Of a DNA stretch of 11,921 nucleotides, positions 1 to 6,364 are shown one piece after another; within the stretch, counting starts at the first letter, position 1; every line of letters starts with the position of its first letter. Source of the DNA: a bacterium. Lineage in GTDB: Bacteria > Margulisbacteria > Marinamargulisbacteria > SXXA01. The stretch spans positions 1-11,921 of the forward strand of contig JAGYJO010000035.1 in the NCBI GenBank assembly GCA_018402095.1. Direction: 5' to 3'. A program made the translations under genes and the position numbers. The notes under the pieces were generated by a model, which worked only from the letters and a program-made list of their open reading frames with translations, did no database searches and was not told where the DNA came from.

Positions 1-1188
1 CAACAACTCTTTCGGGGCCGTTAGCGCAGGGAAAAGCTTCAACACATGACCATCAGCACCACATGTCTCAACAATAAGCCCAACCTCGAATGCCGCACGA
101 CTAATTGCAGTAGCAATCTCACCAGACGCTGTTTCCAATCCAAAGGCCATCCCTTTGTATCGGAATGAAATTGGCAAATTCACACGAGACAAAATCTGAC
201 GCACAGTCTCTGCAATGTAGTCTGACTTTGCGCGAACATCGGCCACAAAGGAAGGGTCAGCCCAAAACTTCAAGCACTCTGTCGCCGTCACAAAGGCCAA
301 GTTGTGCCCACGAAAGGTACCTGTATGCTCGCCAGAAGCCCACTGATCCAAGTCAGGCTTCATCAACAAAACCGACATCGGCAATCCATAACCACTCAAT
401 GACTTAGACAAAACAACGATATCAGGAACAATCCCAGCATCTGTGAAGCTGAAGAAATTCCCCGTGCGACCGCAACCCATTTGGATGTCATCCACAATCA
501 TCAAAATGCCATGCGCATCACAAATAGCCCGCATACGACGCAACCACTCATCGCTAGCGATATTGATACCACCTTCACCCTGAACCGTTTCGAGAATCAC
601 AGCGGCAGGCAAATCCAAGCCACTGCTTCTATCGGTTACCAATTTCTCAAAGTAGTCCGCTGTATCAAAAGGCATATACCCATCAAACGGGACAAAAACA
701 CTGTCATGACGATAGGTAAAATCGGAATGGCGATACGCAGCATTTGCCGTAACCGCCAACGCACCTTGTGTCAGACCATGATACCCATTGGTAAAGGCAA
801 CAATGGTATGGCGACCGGTTATCTTGCGTGCCAGTTTCAAGGCCGCCTCTACAGCATTCGTCCCTGTAGGACCTGTAAATTGAACCTTATAATCCAATCC
901 ATTGGGTTCCAAAACCGTTTCGCTAAATGTCGTCAGCAACGCGCTCTTGGCCTCTGTCGCCATATCCAAGCCATGAACAATGCCGTCTTTTTCAATGTAC
1001 GACAGCAAGGCTTTTTTCAGCGCGGGATGGTTGTGGCCATAATTCAAAGAGCCCGCCCCACAAAAAAAATCGATATACCGATCGCCATTGATATCCGTGA
1101 TATGAGATCCCTGCGACGTCGAAAAAATAACAGGAAAACTACGACAATAACTTCTAACGTTTGACTCATGTGTCTCAAAAACTTGCAT
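1..1188 (-). CDS. ectB: EctB, diaminobutyrate-2-oxoglutarate aminotransferase (C-terminus cut by window edge)
   Basis: A PLP-dependent class III aminotransferase that converts L-aspartate-4-semialdehyde to L-2,4-diaminobutyrate with glutamate as amino donor, the first step of ectoine synthesis in the cytoplasm. I translated 396 codons on the minus strand without a stop. The N-terminus FETHESNVRSYCRSFPV is characteristic of EctB. Further family motifs are FTGPTGTNAVEAALKLAR (about residues 104-121), ETVQGEGG (200-207), the PLP-ring aspartate region IVDDIQMGCGRTG (231-243), and the Schiff-base lysine K262 in VLSKSLSGYGLP. FRGHNLAFVTAT (292-303) is also typical. EctB proteins are usually about 420-430 residues, so roughly 25-35 residues lie beyond the left edge. 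The ATG at 1188 is preceded by a good Shine-Dalgarno, AAAGGAG, 6 nt upstream. It follows ectA by 112 nt on the same strand; ectC is expected further left. Family assignment is very secure. Confidence 0.96.
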   Translation of the reverse strand, partial: MQVFETHESNVRSYCRSFPVIFSTSQGSHITDINGDRYIDFFCGAGSLNYGHNHPALKKALLSYIEKDGIVHGLDMATEAKSALLTTFSETVLEPNGLDYKVQFTGPTGTNAVEAALKLARKITGRHTIVAFTNGYHGLTQGALAVTANAAYRHSDFTYRHDSVFVPFDGYMPFDTADYFEKLVTDRSSGLDLPAAVILETVQGEGGINIASDEWLRRMRAICDAHGILMIVDDIQMGCGRTGNFFSFTDAGIVPDIVVLSKSLSGYGLPMSVLLMKPDLDQWASGEHTGTFRGHNLAFVTATECLKFWADPSFVADVRAKSDYIAETVRQILSRVNLPISFRYKGMAFGLETASGEIATAISRAAFEVGLIVETCGADGHVLKLFPALTAPKELL

Positions 1189-1192
1189 AATA

Positions 1193-1218
1193 CTCCTTTG
1201 GTAAAGGTCATCCTTTAC
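1193..1218 (-). promoter_or_regulatory. Competing hairpins at the ectB ribosome binding site
   Basis: Read on the minus strand, GTAAAGG (1218-1212) and CCTTTAC (1207-1201) form a perfect 7-bp stem with a 4-nt loop. The same CCTTT (1207-1203) can instead pair with AAAGG (1199-1195), which is the core of the ectB Shine-Dalgarno, through a 3-nt loop. The two pairings exclude each other: one exposes and one hides the ribosome binding site. Geometry is seen in the sequence; any regulatory role (salt, temperature or ion dependence) is inference. The stems are short, so this may be chance. Confidence 0.3.
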
Positions 1219-1300
1219 ACACTTACACTAAACGACAACAGACAAGACACCCCTCGAACTACACCTTTTCAGGGAAAAACAGACGACGCCCCCCGAAACC

Positions 1301-1786
1301 TCACAAGATACCCGTCTCTATAATGTAGAGATCTTCCGGCTCATGCGATGCCGACCCAAAATGCGCGGCCGACAAAAATGGCTGACAGGTGATTCCAAAC
1401 CCACGCTTGGCTGACCACGAGCGAAACAACCCCTGAGACGCTGTATTTTCCGGGGAAATCGTGGTTTGCAACGCAGATACCGCAGACAAAGCCGGCAATG
1501 ACCGCCAATAATCCAACAGCCGACCACCCAAGCCCTGCCCTTGATAGGATGGCAAAAATCCTATCTGCCACAAAAAAGCAACACTAGGATCTTTCGGCGT
1601 AATATACCCCGACACAAAACCAATCACACGGTCCCCATCCAGAGCCACCACGGTGGTACTCCCAAAATAGTGACTTAACAGGTGATAACAATAGGTAGAG
1701 TTCACATCCAGAACACCTGTGTCCCGAACCACTTCCCATATCGCCAAACCATCACCCAAGGCTGCTTCTCTAAATGTAACTGTCAT
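1301..1786 (-). CDS. ectA: EctA, L-2,4-diaminobutyrate N-gamma-acetyltransferase
   Basis: A GNAT-family acetyltransferase that uses acetyl-CoA to acetylate L-2,4-diaminobutyrate, giving the substrate of ectoine synthase EctC. The 161-residue protein has the EctA hallmark near its N-terminus (AIWEVVRDTGVLDVNSTYCY). VVALDGDRVIGFVSGYI follows, then the acetyl-CoA binding stretch FLWQIGFLPSYQGQGLGGRLL with the QGQGLG loop, then QTTISPENTASQGLFRS and a C-terminal HEPEDLYIIETG. The reading frame continues upstream to a TTG at 1822, but the family begins close to MTVTFREA, so I chose the ATG at 1786. No Shine-Dalgarno precedes either start. A promoter-like pair places the -10 box only 7 nt before the ATG, suggesting a leaderless mRNA. 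ectB follows 112 nt downstream. Function is very secure; the start is moderately secure. Confidence 0.94.
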   Translation of the reverse strand: MTVTFREAALGDGLAIWEVVRDTGVLDVNSTYCYHLLSHYFGSTTVVALDGDRVIGFVSGYITPKDPSVAFLWQIGFLPSYQGQGLGGRLLDYWRSLPALSAVSALQTTISPENTASQGLFRSWSAKRGFGITCQPFLSAAHFGSASHEPEDLYIIETGIL

Positions 1787-1793
1787 TGGGGAC

Positions 1794-1822
1794 AGTGTAT
1801 TGGAATTTTTGGGCCAAGACAA
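1794..1822 (-). promoter_or_regulatory. Candidate sigma70-type promoter for ectA (leaderless)
   Basis: On the minus strand, TTGTCT (1822-1817) and TACACT (1799-1794) are separated by exactly 17 nt, each matching the sigma70 consensus at 4 of 6 positions. The -10 box is followed by only 7 nt (GTCCCCA) before the ectA ATG at 1786, so transcription would begin at or next to the A of the start codon. That fits the missing Shine-Dalgarno. The boxes are weak individually; the spacing and position are what make it credible. Confidence 0.35.
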
Positions 1823-1988
1823 ACGAGGAAAAAGTAAGGCCCGCCCCTACACTCCCCGCCAAAGATCCAGACAAAACCACCTCGAAAAAGAAATTAATAC
1901 CCAAGAAAAACACACAAAAAACAACATAAGGGAAAAATATACCCACCCAAAACAGTAATGTGTAGAAATGGCCCCAGCAGCACAAAAA

Positions 1989-3173
1989 CTACTTCACAAA
2001 CCGCTGCCACCACCCACCCGTCACCTCAGAAGGGACGACCTGAATAGCACCCGTTTTCATACCATATAGGACAACACCCACAGCAACATGGTCTTCTGGA
2101 TTTCGAATCGTATGTTGAAACTGAGGATGGATACCCAGCCTCACAGGCGACTCAAATATCTCTGAGGCCAGAATACCCAACCCAGGAATAGCACTACTAC
2201 CACCAGAAAAGACAACCGGCATTCCCGAGATATCCAAATGCTGTATTTTTTTTCGTATCAACAACAGCGTCTCACGCATTCTGGCACGCATGATCTCTGA
2301 CAAGACACGTCGCCGAACATCTTTGACACCACCCTCGCCAACAAGCCCAGGGATGATCTCCCCATCAGGAATAGACAGTGGCAATACGTGACCATACTTG
2401 ACCTTGATACGCTCCGCTTCTGCTATAGAAATACGCAGACACTGCGCAATGTCTTTCCCGATTCGACTACCGCCAATAGGCAGCACAACACCATAGGCCA
2501 AGGTTCCCTTCTGGAAAACGCTCGCCTGTGCCCAAGACCCGCCGATATCAATCAAGAGGGCACCATACTGACGCTCCGCGTCACTCAAACATGAGGCCCC
2601 GCCCCCAAACTGATCATAAGACAACCCAGCAACATGGAACCCCAAATTCTTGACAATACGGGTCACACTATCGACCAAGGCTTGGTCTGAAAAAATAAGG
2701 CGCACCGTTACCTCCAACTGCCGACCAGCCTTCCCCACCGGATCTTCGACCGGACGCCCATCCAGACGCATCTCAACAGGGCTCCCGTGAAGCATGATCT
2801 CATGTGAATCACGAACCACGTGCATGGCACGCTTAAGACAAAGCTGCAGGTCATCTGCCGTCACAACGCCCGCATTATTTTGAATAGACACCACACCAGA
2901 ATTAACAACAAAACGTGCCCCAGAAGTCGGCAACCCAACCACAACCTTACTCGGCTTGACACTAGAGACGCGAATAGCCCGCTGCACAGCACGCATCACA
3001 CTCTGAGAAAGACTCTCTTCGTCGACTACCCCCGTATGACTCAACCCCGCAGTGGCAGACCTCCCCACGCCGCGGATGAGCACCTCATTCGCCTGCGGAA
3101 GCTCGCAAACCACGGCAGCTATCTTTGACGACCCAATATCCAACCCCAGTACACTCTCAGCCATTTTTTTCAT
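1989..3173 (-). CDS. ftsA: FtsA, actin-like cell division protein
   Basis: An actin-fold protein that tethers the Z-ring to the cytoplasmic membrane. The 394-residue product starts with the phosphate-1 motif LGLDIGSSKIAAVVCEL (9-25). The FtsA-specific 1C (SHS2) subdomain follows at about residues 80-160 (VVVGLPTSGARFVVNSG; CLKRAMHVVRDSHEIMLHG). Then come phosphate-2-like LIDIGGSWAQASVF (207-220), IGGSRIGKDIAQCL, and the adenosine motif VVFSGGSSAIPGLG (320-333). The C-terminus GGWWQRFVK looks like the usual amphipathic membrane-targeting helix. Phosphate-2 is degenerate: family members usually have DIGGGTTD. ATG 3173 overlaps the ftsQ stop by 17 nt; a second in-frame ATG at 3164 is possible. 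ftsQ lies immediately upstream, as in dcw clusters, but ftsZ does not follow; ectA is next. Length is normal for the family. Confidence 0.93.
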   Translation of the reverse strand: MKKMAESVLGLDIGSSKIAAVVCELPQANEVLIRGVGRSATAGLSHTGVVDEESLSQSVMRAVQRAIRVSSVKPSKVVVGLPTSGARFVVNSGVVSIQNNAGVVTADDLQLCLKRAMHVVRDSHEIMLHGSPVEMRLDGRPVEDPVGKAGRQLEVTVRLIFSDQALVDSVTRIVKNLGFHVAGLSYDQFGGGASCLSDAERQYGALLIDIGGSWAQASVFQKGTLAYGVVLPIGGSRIGKDIAQCLRISIAEAERIKVKYGHVLPLSIPDGEIIPGLVGEGGVKDVRRRVLSEIMRARMRETLLLIRKKIQHLDISGMPVVFSGGSSAIPGLGILASEIFESPVRLGIHPQFQHTIRNPEDHVAVGVVLYGMKTGAIQVVPSEVTGGWWQRFVK

Positions 3174-3945
3174 ACCTGACGATCACCTTCCCCTTGGCGC
3201 GAAGGTCAATATAAGAAATGGGTTTTGGGTCTGCCAATTTTCCGTAATACCAAAAAAACTGTTTTAGCAAAACAAGCTTTTCTTCCAAATTCACCAACGA
3301 CCCCAACCGGACAGGTAAGCGGTCATCACGAAGCAAAACAACGTCGTCGAGCCCTTCGAATTCAGAGGCAAAATCCAAGCCCGTGCAATCCATCTGAAAG
3401 GCAGCGTCTGGAAAATGGTAACGCACTTTATCCACAATGGTTCTCAATTTGACCAAAACCACATCACTGAGCTGTGCATGGTCGAACAAGGTTTGTGGCA
3501 AGCCACGAATAATTAGCAGGTTACCCTTTTCGGGCAACCGAACAGATTGCGCCCCATTGGACAAAACCGTGCCGTCCTTTGCAATGACAATACGGCCCTT
3601 GTCTCCCAAAAACACCAACCAAGGTGTTTTTTCATACACCGTTACCGTGAGCTTGTCCGGCAAGGTAACAGACATATCCATTCCCGCCAGCTTGGGAAAC
3701 TGTTTGGTGAGCCAACGGCTACCGGTAACCCACCTGAGCCACAAGACATTTTGACCTTTTTTGGCAGACAACGCTGCCATCAGCGGATCATACTCCTGAA
3801 AGTTCGTGTTGCGAATAAGCACTGTTTTGAGAGAAAAAAACTGATATTTCATGACAAAATAGCCGGCAAAAAACAAACCCACCACCAAAAAAAGGCAAAA
3901 ACCATAAAAGCGACGACGACGGATATGCGCCGGTGTTTTAGCCAT
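3157..3945 (-). CDS. ftsQ: FtsQ, divisome POTRA protein
   Basis: A bitopic inner membrane protein that links early cytoplasmic divisome parts to the FtsB-FtsL and FtsW-FtsI septal wall machinery. The 262-residue protein has a short basic N-terminus (RRRRFYG), a single membrane segment at about residues 14-32, and then a POTRA domain. The POTRA starts at FFSLKTVLIRNTNF (37-49) and contains LPDKLTVTVYEKTPWLVFL, the FtsQ-type sequence where bacterial homologues read similarly to 'VRVREREPVA'. The remainder fits the FtsQ beta domain (IIRGLPQTLFD; PISYIDLRAKGKVIVRY at the C-terminus, matching the family's 'yvDLRypnGvavr' ending). ATG 3945 lies inside the end of the preceding ATP-grasp gene (8-nt overlap), and the stop overlaps the ftsA start, so the three genes are probably translationally coupled. 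Identification rests on domain layout plus position beside ftsA. Confidence 0.88.
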   Translation of the reverse strand: MAKTPAHIRRRRFYGFCLFLVVGLFFAGYFVMKYQFFSLKTVLIRNTNFQEYDPLMAALSAKKGQNVLWLRWVTGSRWLTKQFPKLAGMDMSVTLPDKLTVTVYEKTPWLVFLGDKGRIVIAKDGTVLSNGAQSVRLPEKGNLLIIRGLPQTLFDHAQLSDVVLVKLRTIVDKVRYHFPDAAFQMDCTGLDFASEFEGLDDVVLLRDDRLPVRLGSLVNLEEKLVLLKQFFWYYGKLADPKPISYIDLRAKGKVIVRYEKNG

Positions 3946-5116
3946 GAGCTATCGTCACTGGCGCAAAGCCACCCCCAGGGGTTTGAAAGTTGGTAACCTG
4001 GCCCTGAAAAAGCCGCGCAGCCACCATCAGAACCTCTTCGCCATACACAAAAAACCGAAGATCGTAGCGAAACATCTGCTCGACACCGTCACGCATCACA
4101 GGGGTGACGCCGGCCTGAAAATAAGGCTGCACCACATAGGGCTGATCGAGAAGTGTCTCGAATTTTTTTCGTGACATACTCTCCCCTTTATAGACAGCTT
4201 TGCTGCCATACGTGTTTTGAGGTTTGAAAAAGAATTTTTTGCGCTGCGCCCACCACGTCTCCGGGGATTCATCACGAATAGACCTGACAGGCGGAATGAC
4301 CTGCTGCACACGCGCAATCACGTCAGAGCTACACCCATAAGCCTCTAAATTTTCTTTTTGAGACAGCCGTATCATCTGGCCCTTGTCCGCCATCAACGCG
4401 TAGCTACTGGGATGTGGAGACACGCAAACGTTGGGGTCCAGCACAGCGCGGGCAAGCGCACGACTACCAGATTCTGTCAGATAAAAGTCACAACAACGGT
4501 TGTAGACTTTATCAACCGGTTTCCCCAATGCCATGAGCCGATCCCATTCATAAGAGAGATCCGCCAAATTGACGATATCACAGACATAGCCCCACGATTG
4601 AAACAAGGCCTGGTAGCTTTTGAACTCGAACATCGTTCGTTGCGCGAAAATATCTTCATCGACAATCACCACCCGCTGACCAGGCACAACAACGCCCCAC
4701 TCGGCCTCAAACATGCGACGAAGCGACAAGAAGGGATCCGTGGACTTGGGCACTGGCGCAAGCTCATGTGCCGCATAGAGCAACGCCGTCGTGGGGTACC
4801 CAGCACCATTCGTATTCACTTCGATGAGACGTGGGCCTTCAGGTGTAATATAAAAGTCAAAGCAAAGAAGGGCAGAATCAGGATTATCAAGAACCGTACC
4901 CTCTGGTATCACAGACACGGTCTGCTCTCTGTAGAGGGGGTGATCAGCAATTTTCCGAAAGTCACGAATGAAGTCACGACAAAGAGACAAGGTCTCCAGA
5001 GAAACCGTCACCACAGATTCGGAAACAAAGGCGGCTGTCATGGTTGGCTCTTCTGCCAAAAACCCCAAATAGGGAAATTTTTCTTTGGTATACTGTAAAA
5101 ATTGGGTAAATATCAT
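3938..5116 (-). CDS. ATP-grasp ligase-like protein, probably circularly permuted, substrate unknown
   Basis: A 392-residue cytoplasmic protein with ATP-grasp signatures in an unusual order. A metal-binding type E-x-N motif comes early (RLIEVNTNGAG, E99 and N101). The nucleotide-binding lysine and glycine loop come late (FFFKPQNTYGSKAVYKG, about 296-311), followed by YVVQPYF (327-333), YDLRFFVYGEEVLMVAARLF (351-370) and NFQTPGGGFAPV (376-387). In ordinary ATP-grasp enzymes the E-x-N comes after the Lys/Gly loop. The order here resembles circularly permuted families such as the glutathionylspermidine synthase/DUF404-407 group. The predicted chemistry is ATP-dependent joining of a carboxylate to an amine or thiol; the substrate cannot be read from sequence. 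Its ATG overlaps the upstream gene's stop (ATGA), and ftsQ starts inside its end. It occupies the place where ddl often precedes ftsQ, but it is not a standard Ddl. ATP-grasp assignment is fairly secure; the permutation is inference. Confidence 0.72.
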   Translation of the reverse strand: MIFTQFLQYTKEKFPYLGFLAEEPTMTAAFVSESVVTVSLETLSLCRDFIRDFRKIADHPLYREQTVSVIPEGTVLDNPDSALLCFDFYITPEGPRLIEVNTNGAGYPTTALLYAAHELAPVPKSTDPFLSLRRMFEAEWGVVVPGQRVVIVDEDIFAQRTMFEFKSYQALFQSWGYVCDIVNLADLSYEWDRLMALGKPVDKVYNRCCDFYLTESGSRALARAVLDPNVCVSPHPSSYALMADKGQMIRLSQKENLEAYGCSSDVIARVQQVIPPVRSIRDESPETWWAQRKKFFFKPQNTYGSKAVYKGESMSRKKFETLLDQPYVVQPYFQAGVTPVMRDGVEQMFRYDLRFFVYGEEVLMVAARLFQGQVTNFQTPGGGFAPVTIAHG

Positions 5117-6006
5117 TGTGAAAAGTCCTCGATTAAAGCCAGAGGGTCAGGATAGCAAAACTGGTAATCTAGCGCCATTTTCAGTTTCTGATTTGAAACG
5201 ATCTTTCCCTTTTCGACTTGGGACACGGCCTCTACAGCACAGACACCGTACAAGTCACCCCGGCTAGGATGCGCATCACTCACAGCGTTCAAAGTACATC
5301 CCCACCCCACATCATCACACAACATACGCATCACAATAGCGATGACATCATCTCTATGAATGAGATTGACACGACTATTCAACGCATGTCTTTCGAGCCC
5401 TTTTTTCGCAAAACCACGTATCTCCCGACCAGGACCATAGAGCCCACCGAGCCGCAATACAGCAGAGGGTCCCGGATGAGACACAATGACAGACTCGGCT
5501 GCGGCCAATGCCTTGAGGCGTGGGGCTATCGGTGAAAAAGCCAAGTTTTCATCGACGCTGTGATCACAGTCCGGATAATACGACGTTGAGCTGGTCAGCA
5601 ACACCCGCTGGTGGGAAGACAGTTTCGAAACGATTTCCCGCATCTGCGCGACATAGACCCATGGATCGGGGAACTGCCGACGAAACGGCAATGTGACAAC
5701 AATCGTCTCGCTGCTCCAAAAATCTTCTTTTTTTTCTAGTTCTTTTATAGTCCGACAGTGTGGCGATCCTATCGCCACACTGTCGGACCTATACTGTTCC
5801 CCTCCCTGGAGAGGGGTTAGGGGTGGGGACTCTCCAACTCGAATCAGATGCGGAACAAACCCCTCTTTGGCCAAAAGGGCCAGTTTGGCATGATGGGTTG
5901 TTGCCGCATGCACCCTACAGCCTCCAGCAAGAAGCGATTGCCCCAGAGAAAAACCCAGCCAACCTGTACCCAACAGGGAAACACTACTCACACAGGCTGG
6001 TAACAA
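5113..6006 (-). CDS. NAD(P)-binding Rossmann-fold protein, YeeZ/epimerase-like, with in-frame repeat insertion
   Basis: A 297-residue extended-SDR (NAD-dependent epimerase/dehydratase-like) protein. The dinucleotide-binding loop is SLLGTGWLGFSLGQSLL (10-26, GxGxxG). VLLTSSTSYYPD and the substrate-side SAVLRLGGLYGPGREIRG resemble E. coli YeeZ and related 'SDR family oxidoreductases' of unknown substrate. The classical Y-x-x-x-K pair is not obvious. Residues about 59-93 do not belong to the family: they are encoded by palindromic repeat DNA (see the repeat entry), and removing them gives about 262 residues, a normal length. The TTG at 6006 has an AGGGG-type sequence just upstream and overlaps the end of the cbiX-like gene by 23 nt; a GTG at 5991 (overlap 8 nt) is an alternative. 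The stop overlaps the next ATG (ATGA). Fold is secure; function is unknown. Confidence 0.8.
   Translation of the reverse strand: MLPACVSSVSLLGTGWLGFSLGQSLLAGGCRVHAATTHHAKLALLAKEGFVPHLIRVGESPPLTPLQGGEQYRSDSVAIGSPHCRTIKELEKKEDFWSSETIVVTLPFRRQFPDPWVYVAQMREIVSKLSSHQRVLLTSSTSYYPDCDHSVDENLAFSPIAPRLKALAAAESVIVSHPGPSAVLRLGGLYGPGREIRGFAKKGLERHALNSRVNLIHRDDVIAIVMRMLCDDVGWGCTLNAVSDAHPSRGDLYGVCAVEAVSQVEKGKIVSNQKLKMALDYQFCYPDPLALIEDFSQ
5728..5832. repeat. Palindromic repeat element inserted in frame in the epimerase-like gene
   Basis: Within the coding sequence, an 18-bp perfect inverted repeat (5750-5767 with 5771-5788, 3-nt loop) is extended by TATA/TATA (5746-5749 with 5790-5793) after one bulged base. 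Next to it is a GC-rich hairpin CCCCTC/GAGGGG (5799-5804 with 5811-5816), followed by a G-rich stretch of a type seen repeatedly in many bacterial genomes (CTCCCTGGAGAGGGG, then TTAGGGGTGGGG). The block codes for about 35 residues that are foreign to the SDR family. Its length keeps the reading frame and adds no stop codon. Exact ends cannot be set without relatives; 5728-5832 is estimated from the protein. Confidence 0.7.
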
Positions 6007-6364
6007 TGTCCCCTATTGCCGCCACGACCATCGGGTTTTCTCCGATAGGACGCTCCATAGCGATGTCTAACCCAGGAAACGCAGTAGCGACGTCGCTAAC
6101 GAGCACGGGAATATCGTTATCCACATGCCCACCGCTTGCCATAAACAGAGGCAGCACCCGGACCCGAAAATTTTCGGGTCCGGATAATGTCGCAGACCAA
6201 TTCGTGACAATGTCCATCAGCGTTGGCGTTGCAATCTCCATATAACAAAGCGCAATCAAATGGGTTGGTCGAAGCGCTTGTAATTGGGCCGCTAATTTCT
6301 CAAAAACACCGCGCCACTTCGGATCACGACTGCCATGACAGATAAGTGCAACCGCTGTTTTCAT
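5984..6364 (-). CDS. cbiX: CbiX-type small sirohydrochlorin chelatase
   Basis: A 126-residue single-domain chelatase of the CbiX-short/SirB class, which inserts Co2+ or Fe2+ into sirohydrochlorin for cobalamin or siroheme synthesis. The N-terminal ALICHGSRDPKW (6-17) carries the first metal-binding histidine (H10). The second motif VLPLFMASGGHVDNDIP (70-86) carries H80, in the layout of the family's PLFLxxGxHVxxDIP. ERPIGENP (104-111) matches the common 'PLGxxP' element. Single-domain members act as homodimers, and two-domain CbiX/CbiK are about twice this size, so the gene is complete. The ATG directly follows the prohibitin stop (TAA-ATG) and the end overlaps the next gene, so it is co-translated. 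No other cobalamin or siroheme gene is in the window, so the metal and the pathway are open. Confidence 0.86.
   Translation of the reverse strand: MKTAVALICHGSRDPKWRGVFEKLAAQLQALRPTHLIALCYMEIATPTLMDIVTNWSATLSGPENFRVRVLPLFMASGGHVDNDIPVLVSDVATAFPGLDIAMERPIGENPMVVAAIGDIVTSLCE

Noticed and set aside
481..1164. A 227-codon plus-strand open frame opposite ectB
   Set aside because: It lies entirely antisense to clear ectB sequence, has no recognisable motif, and reads as Arg/Ile-rich mirror sequence.
1823..1988. An intrinsic terminator after ftsA
   Set aside because: The region is rich in T on the minus strand but has no stable GC stem before any T-run.
4358..5098. A 246-codon plus-strand open frame opposite the ATP-grasp gene
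   Set aside because: The minus strand has clear ATP-grasp motifs and overlapping start/stop signals. The plus frame is His/Arg-rich without family features.
3938..5116. Calling the gene before ftsQ a D-alanine-D-alanine ligase (ddl) from its position
   Set aside because: The protein lacks Ddl motifs and has its E-x-N motif in the N-terminal part, so the position is misleading.
5746..5832. A CRISPR-like or phage attachment repeat
   Set aside because: There is one inverted repeat and no direct-repeat spacing, spacers, cas genes or integrase. It is better explained as an inserted palindromic element.
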